In this document: one piece after another, positions 7,343 to 14,055 of the stretch
Layout: each line of letters starts with the position of its first letter
Numbering within the stretch: position 1 is the stretch's first letter
Assembly (NCBI GenBank): GCA_021794655.1
Contig: JAJYQJ010000138.1
Span: 1-35,383, forward strand
Direction: 5' to 3'
DNA: 35,383 nt
Source of the DNA: Actinomycetes bacterium
GTDB taxonomy: Bacteria; Actinomycetota; Acidimicrobiia; Acidimicrobiales; RAAP-2
Made by a program: the position numbers and the translations under genes
The notes under the pieces: model-generated
Databases searched by the model: none
What the model saw: the letters and a program-made list of their open reading frames with translations, nothing else
Told to the model about the DNA's origin: nothing

Positions 7343-9016
7343 TTAGCGCAGGAAGATTCGCTCCCGGTCGTAGTTTCTGAGCGCCGCGACCTCTTCTGCT
7401 CCCACGGGGTCCGTCTCGCTCACTTCGCGGGCCACCTCGGGCCTCCACCCGCACGACCCTATTAACGCCTCGACCCTCGATGAGATCGATCCGACGCCGG
7501 AGGGAACCGCGCACACGATAAGTCTTCCATCGACGCGCCGTAACACCCCCTTGTCGGTAACGACGCTGACCACCCTCTCGCCGGGCGCCGTCACGTACGA
7601 AACGCTCTCAGGAAGACGGTCCTCGCGCGCAAGGGTAACCACGACGCAAGCTTGTGCGCGGCTCGCGACGTCGTTCGCGCCGCCCGATCCAACAATGAAC
7701 TTCCCGCCGTTGAGCTGTGTAGAATTGAGATTCCCATAACGGTCAACTTCGGCTGCGCCGAGACACCCGACAACGTTGGTGCCTGGCCCACCGACGACCA
7801 TCCCCAACACACTCGACGCATCTGACAAGACGTTCGTGCCCGGGAAAACCCGGTGATTGAAGATGTAAGGATCAGCTGGCGTAGGCGTGTATCCAAAGAG
7901 TCCCAACTCTGCAGTCAGGCAGACCTCAACGCCAGATCGACGACATCGCGCGACGGCAACCCAAGCTGCAAGATTTGCGACACCCGCTCCGGCGAGGACG
8001 GCGTCGGCCCCGTAGGAAGAGACAACCGCCTCAACTTCACGCGCCGCGAGCGCAGCGGCGATCTCCCACTTGCTCACCGGCTCTGACTCTAAAATTGGGT
8101 GAGCGAGGTCGTCTTCCTCCCACGAGCTTGGATCAGCTCGTCCTTCGAGCCATCTGAGACGCTCGGACCCGATCGCTCTAAGGTACGAGTCATGATCCGG
8201 CGGGTCCAAGAGGCGTGTCCGCGCCCAGCTCGCAAAGTCGCCCCGGGCAGCAGTTGCCGCCTCGTTCCAGAACTCAATATCTTCGCCGTAGCTCTTGACC
8301 GGCAGGCCGGGTGCGTAACAGCCGCCAGGGTGGGCCCCGAAGGGAGCTTCTACAACACTCAAGACCCTGTGCGCCGGAACGCGGACACGATATCCGAGGT
8401 CTCCGAGATCGTCGACAATGCGCTCGGCGGTCGCTACAACCCCCCTTCGTGCGGCCCAAGCTCCCCATACGCCTTCGAGGAGAGGCTCTGACAACGCGAG
8501 GTTACCGTTGCGATCCGCGACCGCCGCGTGCAGGAGTGCGACATCAGGAAAGAGTGGGGAGACGAGGCCCACCGGACCAAAATCAGACACGGCGACCGCG
8601 AACCCAGCGTTACTCTCCATGCTCGAACCTCTAATCGATCCAGTTACCGCGGCCGGCAAACCACGCGCCGCCGCCTCCAGACGCTGCGCGAGGGTGAGAA
8701 TCGACCAGTGTTCTACCTCTACGTCTCCACTCTCATAGGCCCTCGTGAAAATTGGGTTCGGCGTGTATCGAGGAAAACTGTTCCCCGAGTAGGCAGTGAC
8801 GACCTTGCGCACCAGCCCACCTTCGAAAAAAAGCGCGCCCAACGCACCCAAGCTCGTCATGATCAAGGTGAACCCTGGATCGGTTCTCCAGAACTGACGA
8901 GCCAGTTCCCGCGCCGCCGCCGTCCAGCGACTATGGCCCAACATGACGTGGACGCTGTCCCCTGGTTCGACGTTGGACTCGATCGCCTCTCTAAGAGATA
9001 CGCCCACTTCAGCCAC
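7343..9016 (-). CDS. Single-chain class I CoA-transferase-like protein (fused alpha and beta domains)
   Basis: At 557 residues this is about the sum of the two subunits of glutaconate-CoA-transferase/IpdAB-type enzymes. Residues 1-290 look like the alpha half (SNVEPGDSVHVMLG, then GLVRKVVTAYSGNSFPR and GPVGLVSPLFPDVALLHAAV). Residues 310-557 look like the beta half, with LTAELGLFGYTP (367-378) holding a candidate catalytic Glu370, and GAAEVDRYGNLNSTQL plus VGSGGANDVASRA (442-454), which are hallmarks of that family. It would transfer CoA between acids or, as in IpdAB, hydrolyse a ring CoA thioester. The start is a GTG at 9016; the purine-rich GGAAG lies rather far upstream, so an internal GTG three codons in is possible. 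Divergent from a TetR gene that may control it. Confidence 0.85.
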   Translation of the reverse strand: MAEVGVSLREAIESNVEPGDSVHVMLGHSRWTAAARELARQFWRTDPGFTLIMTSLGALGALFFEGGLVRKVVTAYSGNSFPRYTPNPIFTRAYESGDVEVEHWSILTLAQRLEAAARGLPAAVTGSIRGSSMESNAGFAVAVSDFGPVGLVSPLFPDVALLHAAVADRNGNLALSEPLLEGVWGAWAARRGVVATAERIVDDLGDLGYRVRVPAHRVLSVVEAPFGAHPGGCYAPGLPVKSYGEDIEFWNEAATAARGDFASWARTRLLDPPDHDSYLRAIGSERLRWLEGRADPSSWEEDDLAHPILESEPVSKWEIAAALAAREVEAVVSSYGADAVLAGAGVANLAAWVAVARCRRSGVEVCLTAELGLFGYTPTPADPYIFNHRVFPGTNVLSDASSVLGMVVGGPGTNVVGCLGAAEVDRYGNLNSTQLNGGKFIVGSGGANDVASRAQACVVVTLAREDRLPESVSYVTAPGERVVSVVTDKGVLRRVDGRLIVCAVPSGVGSISSRVEALIGSCGWRPEVAREVSETDPVGAEEVAALRNYDRERIFLR

Positions 9017-9060
9017 TATGTCTATCCATATCGTGACGACTTCCTTTCACCGCTTTCACC

Positions 9061-9087
9061 ACCCCAGGAAGCGTCGCTCCCTGGGGT
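9061..9087. promoter_or_regulatory. Near-perfect 27-bp palindrome in the CoA-transferase/TetR divergent region
   Basis: The outer arms ACCCCAGG (9061-9068) and CCTGGGGT (9080-9087) match perfectly. After one mismatch the inner arms AGC and GCT also match, leaving a 3-bp centre. It lies 45 bp upstream of the CoA-transferase start and 200 bp upstream of the TetR start. It is a good operator candidate for the neighbouring TetR protein, or a stable leader stem-loop if transcription starts upstream of it. Confidence 0.6.
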
Positions 9088-9122
9088 CCACCAGATCTCC
9101 TGGCCGTGCGGTAAACTTGGCT

Positions 9123-9154
9123 CTGACACTAGGTTAGTAAGCAACACCTGTCAG
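9123..9154. promoter_or_regulatory. Spaced inverted repeat CTGACA/TGTCAG
   Basis: CTGACA (9123-9128) and TGTCAG (9149-9154) are 20 bp apart in the divergent promoter region. The half-site TGACA/TGTCA is shared with the inverted repeat at 7249-7260. This region also holds ACACTAG (9126-9132). Confidence 0.3.
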
Positions 9155-9286
9155 TGAATACGATCGAGAGTGCGTGCCAAATCCAATTGCACAGGCCAAC
9201 AGCCCAACTAAACGAGACGCCAGTCTAACCATCACCGGTCGCGCCGACGGTCGGAGTGTGCCAAGTGCCGGTTCGTTAACCCTTTC

Positions 9287-10171
9287 ATGGACGGCCCTGC
9301 CGTGGACGGCCCTGCCGTGGACGGCCCTGTCGTGTGCGGCCCTGTCGTGACGACGACCAACGTCGGCTCTGCCGAAAGTGAAGAAGTCAACCCTTCGGTC
9401 AAACGTTCCAAGGCGGGCTCCAGCCAAACGACGAATCCGTTCGTCGCACCGGACGTGAGAGCCGCGGCGAGCAAGAACGGGAACGGCGCCACCTCACCTC
9501 GCACGTCACGGACAAGGTCTGAGAGAAAGACGCCGACGAAGTCCGCTACGAGGTCTCCGAAAGAACCAAAAAGGCCTAACCCCGGGGGTGGTCCTGCAAG
9601 CCGTCGCGCCCTCAGGAGTCAGGGGCGCATAACGATGCGTCGTCTGATGGACGCCGCGATGGTCTCATTTGACAAGCGCGGGTACCACGCTACAAGGGTC
9701 AACGACATCGTCGAGATCGCGAAGACTTCGCATGGGACCTTTTACCTCTACTTTTCGAACAAGGAAGATCTAGTCAAGGCACTGGTGATCGAAGTCTCGA
9801 CCGAGGCTTCCAATCTAATTCTCAAGCTTCGTAAGCCACCGATCGAAGAGACCAGCTGGGAGTTCTTGCGATCGTGGATTGGGGACTACTCGGCGCTCTG
9901 GAGCCGATACGCACCACTCTTTCGTTCCTGGACGGATCTCACGGCTAACGAAACCGAGTTCGGCGAACAGATCCAGCACACCGTGAACGCTCTCACAGAA
10001 GCGATGGCGAGTCGTATAACGAATCCCGAGTTGGACCCTGGGGTTGCGGGAATGGCGGTCGTCGCGATGCTCGATAGATTCCACTACATGCGTGAACTCA
10101 CGTTCGATCCGGTTGAATCCGACGCACTCGACACGCTAACGACGTTCGTCTATCGCGCACTTTTCAAATGA
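9287..10171 (+). CDS. TetR-family transcriptional regulator with long low-complexity N-tail
   Basis: The C-terminal 180 residues are a TetR repressor: helix-turn-helix at about 118-160 (MRRLMDAAMVSFDKRGYHAT, RVNDIVEIAKTSHGTFYLYF, then SNKEDLVKAL), followed by an all-helical ligand domain. The HTH resembles actinobacterial TetR regulators of acyl-CoA catabolism. About 110 residues precede it: four DGPAV-like repeats coded by a 15-bp tandem repeat, then a Lys/Arg/Ser/Pro-rich stretch. There is no Shine-Dalgarno at the ATG (9287), so the true start may be downstream, for example GTG 9455 or the ATG at 9635 (AGGGG 10 nt upstream). It probably controls the divergent CoA-transferase gene and perhaps the liv operon; effector unknown. 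Confidence 0.82.
   Translation: MDGPAVDGPAVDGPVVCGPVVTTTNVGSAESEEVNPSVKRSKAGSSQTTNPFVAPDVRAAASKNGNGATSPRTSRTRSERKTPTKSATRSPKEPKRPNPGGGPASRRALRSQGRITMRRLMDAAMVSFDKRGYHATRVNDIVEIAKTSHGTFYLYFSNKEDLVKALVIEVSTEASNLILKLRKPPIEETSWEFLRSWIGDYSALWSRYAPLFRSWTDLTANETEFGEQIQHTVNALTEAMASRITNPELDPGVAGMAVVAMLDRFHYMRELTFDPVESDALDTLTTFVYRALFK
9290..9349. repeat. 15-bp tandem repeat, four units
   Basis: The unit gacggccctgccgtg occurs at 9290-9304 and 9305-9319, then in diverged form at 9320-9334 and 9335-9349. If translated it gives DGPAV repeats at the TetR N-terminus. If the TetR gene starts later, it is intergenic. Confidence 0.85.
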
Positions 10172-10208
10172 TCCGCTCTCGCTACGCCGGCTTCTAAGAC
10201 ACGCTTTC

Positions 10209-11009
10209 TCAGATCCCGAGTCTTCCAGTGGTGAGCCCCGCGGAGAAACCGCCGTCAACGTAGACGTTTGCCCCGGTAATATACGACGCCGCGTCACTGT
10301 TCAAAAATACCAAGATATGGGCCTGTTCCTCTGGGGTCGAGTTACGGCCGAGCGGTTTTGGAAAGCTGTCCATGAAGTCTTTACCCATGTACTCTTCGAA
10401 AGACGGCATCATCGGCGTGTCCGTCGGTCCAGGACTCGTGCAGTTGACCCTGACGCCCTTAGGGGCGAGGTCCAACGCGGCGTGAAGAGTCCAGACGATT
10501 ATCACTTGCTTGGAGAAGAGGTAACCTTCCCCGACGAGCTGAGGGCGATCTTGAAGCCACGTGCGCGCTGCCTCGTACCCGTCGGTCGCGACGAGCTCAC
10601 CGATCACCTCCATCATGTTCTCCCAACCGATCCCACCGGCGGACGAGATCGTAGCTACGGCGCCGTGGCCGTTCATCATCGGAACGACAAGCTCCGTGAG
10701 GTGCCTCGCGGCCACAAAGTTGACGAGCATCGTATCCAATCCACTGTGTGGAGGCCCCGGTAGACCTGCACAGTTGAAAAGTGCGTCAACCCGACCTCCG
10801 ATCGCCTCTACCGCGGAGTTGATCGCCTCGGGTGAGCGTAGGTCCACTTGATGAAAACCCGCGACGTTGGCGGAGGGTTCCTTCAAATCGATCACGTGCA
10901 CTTCGGCTCCAAGCTCCAAGAGATCGTCGACGACCGCCGCGCCCATTCCGGCACCACCACCGCCACTCACGATGACTCGTTTTCCGTCATATCCCCACGG
11001 GATGCCCAT
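10209..11009 (-). CDS. Short-chain dehydrogenase/reductase, 3-alpha-hydroxysteroid-dehydrogenase-like
   Basis: A 266-residue Rossmann oxidoreductase. The glycine motif is SGGGGAGMG (15-23). Asp41 at the end of the second beta-strand (HVIDLKEP) predicts NAD(H). The active site shows Ser122/123 (ISSAGG) and Tyr163-x3-Lys167 (GYLFSKQ). The insertion between Ser and Tyr and the C-terminus YVDGGFSAGL match the family annotated as 3-alpha-(or 20-beta)-hydroxysteroid dehydrogenases. The substrate here is probably an alcohol or ketone in the same acid catabolism and not necessarily a steroid. The ATG at 11009 has GGAGG and AGAGG upstream. It converges with the TetR gene (37-bp gap, no hairpin) and follows the AllA-like gene in the leftward direction. 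Confidence 0.88.
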   Translation of the reverse strand: MGIPWGYDGKRVIVSGGGGAGMGAAVVDDLLELGAEVHVIDLKEPSANVAGFHQVDLRSPEAINSAVEAIGGRVDALFNCAGLPGPPHSGLDTMLVNFVAARHLTELVVPMMNGHGAVATISSAGGIGWENMMEVIGELVATDGYEAARTWLQDRPQLVGEGYLFSKQVIIVWTLHAALDLAPKGVRVNCTSPGPTDTPMMPSFEEYMGKDFMDSFPKPLGRNSTPEEQAHILVFLNSDAASYITGANVYVDGGFSAGLTTGRLGI

Positions 11010-11124
11010 TTAGCCTCTTTTCCTCCAGTCGTGACTGTCTGACCCAGCGACTTACAACTCTACCCGACTGACCAGCGAAGCGCGCCGTAAGCAAGAACAG
11101 CAGTTACGAGCCCACGGCTTTTGG

Positions 11125-11664
11125 TCAAACTTCGAGCACCACCTCAAAGGAGATGCCCAGCTCTTTCAAGTCGACTCGCCGGTTGTCTTCTTGGTAACGA
11201 AAACCTTGAACGTTGAAGAGGCGAACCATGGGATCCGAAACCGGAAACGGCCCCCAGTGCCAGGTCCCCCGGTGAAGGACGAACGCAACGAGTGGATGCA
11301 GCAAGAAGGCTTTAACGAAGTTGAGGTCGCCTTCGTTCGAGAACTCGAGCGAAGGCGGAGCGACCGCGACGACCGCCAGCGTATTGATAGGCATGATCGT
11401 CTGAGTGTGCGTGTCGTGTCGATACATCATCTCGCAACGCAGTCCCCGTTGCGTTCTTGGAACTTCAGAAAGTCCGTGTCCGATCACGTTGACGTGGGGG
11501 TCGCCCCATTCGAATTCGAGGCGATTACTGCCGTCTGTAGGATCGGTATCGTCGACTGGGAGCCATCCAAACGGTCCCCAAGACTCCCTCGTCAACGCCT
11601 CCGGGTACACGTAACGACCGTCCCCGTTCCCCGATGCACTTCCCCCTGCTCGCTCCTCGGCCAT
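11125..11664 (-). CDS. Ureidoglycolate lyase (AllA)-like cupin-fold protein
   Basis: A 179-residue protein with the layout of the ureidoglycolate lyase family (PF04115): CEMMYRHDTHTQTIMPINT (77-95), like the ErHp..sQ.f.Pl motif of AllA, then FVKAFLLHPLVAFVLHRGTW (117-136) with WHWGPF (135-140), like the GTWHhpl motif. A hydrophilic 25-residue N-tail precedes it. AllA releases urea from ureidoglycolate to give glyoxylate. Homologues outside purine pathways act on other small hydroxy or keto acids, and no allantoin genes lie nearby, so the substrate is open. The ATG at 11664 has GGGAG upstream. It lies 115 bp before the SDR gene on the same strand and is divergent from a cupin gene across a tandem repeat. 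Confidence 0.75.
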   Translation of the reverse strand: MAEERAGGSASGNGDGRYVYPEALTRESWGPFGWLPVDDTDPTDGSNRLEFEWGDPHVNVIGHGLSEVPRTQRGLRCEMMYRHDTHTQTIMPINTLAVVAVAPPSLEFSNEGDLNFVKAFLLHPLVAFVLHRGTWHWGPFPVSDPMVRLFNVQGFRYQEDNRRVDLKELGISFEVVLEV

Positions 11665-11715
11665 GCGTTCTCCCTTCGATTCGATCTATCCTGGCGTAGG
11701 AGACATCTTAGATAC

Positions 11716-11810
11716 AGCGTGAGTGGTGGGTGCAGGTAAGGAGCGTAGGTAGCGTGAGTGGTGGGTGCAGGTAAGGAGCGTAGGTAGCGTGAGTGGCGTA
11801 GGTAGCGTAA
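11716..11810. repeat. 35-bp tandem repeat (about 2.3 copies) between divergent genes
   Basis: Identical 35-bp units lie at 11716-11750 and 11751-11785. A third, internally deleted copy follows (agcgtgagtggcgtaggtag, from 11786). Shorter words inside the unit (agcgt, gtaggt, gagtgg) also recur. The array is in the promoter region of both the AllA-like gene (leftward) and the cupin gene (rightward). Confidence 0.9.
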
Positions 11811-11868
11811 GTTAAGGCCCGAGTGGCGCTTAGCTACGAAACGAGCGCCGGAGAGCGGAGGTGCGACG

Positions 11869-12258
11869 ATGGCGATGGACGTGAGAAGCATAGAGGACAC
11901 GGCTCCGATCGTGGAGCATAACGGGACTGTCCCGGTGTGGTGGATGATCAAGTCGAGAGAGTTCAAGGATGTCACCGACGGAGGTTTCCTTGAACTGGTG
12001 AATGAGTTCGAAGTTGCGGGAGGCGGGATCGTCGATCCGCACTCTCATCCGACTCACGAGTTCTACTACGTCACGAGCGGCCGAGGGATCATGACGGTAG
12101 GAGACGAAGAGCGCCGTATTGCCCAAGGCGACCTCGTTTACATACCCCCCGACGTCGTGCACACGTTGAGGCCGGTGAGCGATAACGCACCGATTCACTG
12201 CTTCTGCTTCGCTATCGGGGTCAAGGGATCAGAACCGGTCAACTACACGACCCACTGA
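11869..12258 (+). CDS. Small cupin-domain protein
   Basis: A 129-residue single-domain cupin. Motif 1 is DPHSHPTHEFYYVTSGRG, giving probable metal ligands His58, His60 and Glu64. Motif 2 is GDLVYIPPDVVHTL, giving His98. All four ligands are present, so a mononuclear metal site is expected. Such proteins act as isomerases, dioxygenases or sensors; function cannot be set from sequence alone. The ATG at 11869 is preceded by GGAGG at good spacing; a second ATG two codons on is less favoured. It is followed after 16 bp by a 2-hydroxyacid dehydrogenase gene, so the two are probably co-transcribed. Confidence 0.87.
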   Translation: MAMDVRSIEDTAPIVEHNGTVPVWWMIKSREFKDVTDGGFLELVNEFEVAGGGIVDPHSHPTHEFYYVTSGRGIMTVGDEERRIAQGDLVYIPPDVVHTLRPVSDNAPIHCFCFAIGVKGSEPVNYTTH

Positions 12259-12274
12259 GCGAGAAGGGACCCGC

Positions 12275-13240
12275 GTGGGCGACGAGGAAAAGAAGGTACT
12301 AGTTACGCGCGCGATGCCCAAGGGAGGGCTCGACCCACTTACGGCGGCGGGCTGTCAAGTGACGCAACGACTTGACGACGTCGCGTACACGCACGCGGAG
12401 TTGGTCGAGCTGGCGCCGAACTTTGATGGAATGGTCTGCCTCTTGACCGACAAGATCGACACAGACGTCCTCGAAGCGGGAGCACGAGGTCGCCTTCGTG
12501 TCGTCGCGAACGCGGCGGTCGGATACGACAACATCGATGTCGAAAGAGCCGAACGTCTCGGGGTCGTGATATGCAACACACCCGGAGTACTCGACGAGAC
12601 CACCGCCGACCTTGCGTTCTTACTGATCCTGGCCGCCGCGCGACTCGCGTCAGACGCCGAACGCGATCTTCGCGAGGGGAAGTGGGCCGGCTGGGGGATA
12701 TCGGACCACCTCGGTCGTGACGTGCACGGTCGGGTTCTCGGTCTGATCGGCTATGGACGGATAGCTCGCGAGGTAGCCCGAAGGGCGGAAGGCTTCGGTA
12801 TGGAGGTCCTCCATCATACGAGGAGACCGACCGGGTTCCCCGGGTTTGTCGAAACTCTCGACGAGTTGTTGTCGACCTCCGACGCGGTCAGCATTCACGT
12901 GCCGCTCACCGATACGACGTCCAAGATGATCTCTAAACGCGAGCTCGCACTTATGAAACCGACGGCGGTGTTGATCAACACGTCGCGAGGGCCGGTCTTG
13001 GACGAAGAAGCGCTATGTGACGCGTTGGACGGTGGCTCGATCTTCGCTGCCGGATTAGACGTCTACGAGTCCGAGCCGGCGGTAAACCCTCGCCTCATCG
13101 CATCGCGACGTACGGTCCTGCTTCCTCACATCGGGAGCGCGACGATCGAAACACGAACGAAGATGGTCCGTCTCGCATCACTTGGGGTCGTCGAGGTCCT
13201 GAGTGGGAGGACCCCGGAGAACGTGGTTACTCCGAGGTGA
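12275..13240 (+). CDS. D-2-hydroxyacid dehydrogenase (glyoxylate/hydroxypyruvate reductase type)
   Basis: A 321-residue NAD(P)-dependent oxidoreductase that interconverts 2-oxo acids and D-2-hydroxy acids. The dinucleotide motif is GLIGYGRIA (156-164). The catalytic triad is Arg238 (NTSRGPVLDE), Glu267 (LDVYESEP) and His285 (LLPHIGSAT). The strand after the glycine motif ends HHTRRP, whose basic residues favour NADP(H). Length is standard for GhrB/GyaR. The GTG start at 12275 follows GAGAAGGGA. It lies 16 bp after the cupin gene and converges with the RraA-type gene after 13 bp. Glyoxylate or hydroxypyruvate are natural guesses, in line with the AllA-like and RraA-like neighbours. Confidence 0.92.
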   Translation: MGDEEKKVLVTRAMPKGGLDPLTAAGCQVTQRLDDVAYTHAELVELAPNFDGMVCLLTDKIDTDVLEAGARGRLRVVANAAVGYDNIDVERAERLGVVICNTPGVLDETTADLAFLLILAAARLASDAERDLREGKWAGWGISDHLGRDVHGRVLGLIGYGRIAREVARRAEGFGMEVLHHTRRPTGFPGFVETLDELLSTSDAVSIHVPLTDTTSKMISKRELALMKPTAVLINTSRGPVLDEEALCDALDGGSIFAAGLDVYESEPAVNPRLIASRRTVLLPHIGSATIETRTKMVRLASLGVVEVLSGRTPENVVTPR

Positions 13241-13253
13241 AATAACGCGCCGA

Positions 13254-13880
13254 TCAACGCTCCTCGACCAGCGACGCGTCCAGTCCGAGAAGCGATACGG
13301 TGGTCTCCCCGCGCCGAAGGGCATCGAACAACCCGTTCTCCTTATCGGCTCTCGCGAGTGCGGCGGCAAAGACGTCTTCGGTGAGCGCGGTTGGAATCGA
13401 TACGACGCCGTCGTTGTCGGCGACGATCCAATCTCCCGTCGAGACGGTGACACCGCCAACTTCTACGGGAGCACAGATCGTCCCTCGCGAGCACTTCGTA
13501 GCTCCCCGGAGCGCGATCATCGAAGAAAACACTGGAAATCGATGAGACTCCAGCGCGGCGCTATCACGGACACCGCCGTCGATAACCAAGCCGGCCAGTC
13601 GACGGGTCTCAGCTGCAGTTGTGAGGACTTCGCCCCAGTACCCACGTTGGGCTACGTCGCCGACGTTCACTACGAGCACGCTTCCCTCTGGCGCTTTTGT
13701 CACAGCGACGTGGACCGCGAGGTTGTCACCCGGGCTACACTGAACCGTATACGCGGGTGCGGCAAGTCTCGCCCCGCTCCAGGCGGGCCGCAAGCGCGGG
13801 TGCATCGAGAGGCCACCGGACTCTCCGATCGTCGCCGATCCCAACTCCAACAACCTCTCCGCAGTGAACACAGCTGACAT
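13254..13880 (-). CDS. RraA-family aldolase (4-hydroxy-4-methyl-2-oxoglutarate / 4-carboxy-4-hydroxy-2-oxoadipate aldolase type)
   Basis: A 208-residue RraA-fold protein. GDVAQRGYWGEVLTTAAETR (74-93) and LVIDGGVRD (98-106, Arg105-Asp106) match the substrate and metal site of HMG/CHA class II aldolases, which split oxo-hydroxy diacids into pyruvate plus a second oxo acid. The family also includes RNase E inhibitor RraA and oxaloacetate decarboxylases; length and motif suit the aldolase. I chose the ATG at 13880 because AGGAG ends 4 nt upstream; an in-frame GTG at 13910 would add 10 residues. The leader carries a stem that masks this ribosome site (separate entry). It converges with the hydroxyacid dehydrogenase gene. 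Confidence 0.87.
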   Translation of the reverse strand: MSAVFTAERLLELGSATIGESGGLSMHPRLRPAWSGARLAAPAYTVQCSPGDNLAVHVAVTKAPEGSVLVVNVGDVAQRGYWGEVLTTAAETRRLAGLVIDGGVRDSAALESHRFPVFSSMIALRGATKCSRGTICAPVEVGGVTVSTGDWIVADNDGVVSIPTALTEDVFAAALARADKENGLFDALRRGETTVSLLGLDASLVEER

Positions 13881-13883
13881 CGT

Positions 13884-13941
13884 TCTCCTATGACTCGCTT
13901 TATTTGTCACTCAAATTCTAGGACGACGGAATCATAGGAGA
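13884..13941 (-). promoter_or_regulatory. Leader stem that sequesters the Shine-Dalgarno of the RraA-type gene
   Basis: TCTCCTATGA (13884-13893) and TCATAGGAGA (13932-13941) are perfect 10-bp inverted repeats 38 bp apart. In the leftward mRNA the distal arm UCUCCUAUGA comes first and pairs with UCAUAGGAGA, which contains the AGGAG ribosome site 4 nt before the start codon at 13880. A translational switch (riboswitch-like or thermosensor-like) is therefore possible if transcription starts beyond 13941. Alternatively the repeat is a DNA operator in the region divergent from the alcohol dehydrogenase. Confidence 0.6.
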
Positions 13942-14055
13942 CGAACTCGCGGCGCGTGAACAGGCGGCCCGAGATCTTCCCTTAGCCGCCTAATACCGCT
14001 TCTACGCTTTGATCTAGACATCGAAGTACCTGGTCAACTCCCATGTCGGTGGGCA

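Noticed and set aside
9134-9427. Leftward frame with His-Asp-Arg-Ala-Val repeats opposite the TetR tail
   Set aside because: It mirrors the 15-bp repeat of the TetR N-terminus and has no recognisable domain or ribosome site.
11125-11664. Assignment as a true purine-pathway ureidoglycolate lyase
   Set aside because: Family motifs fit, but no allantoinase, allantoate amidohydrolase or uricase lies in the window, so only fold-level naming is justified.
11716-11810. Possible CRISPR array at the 35-bp repeats
   Set aside because: The units are directly adjacent with no spacers, so this is a simple tandem repeat.
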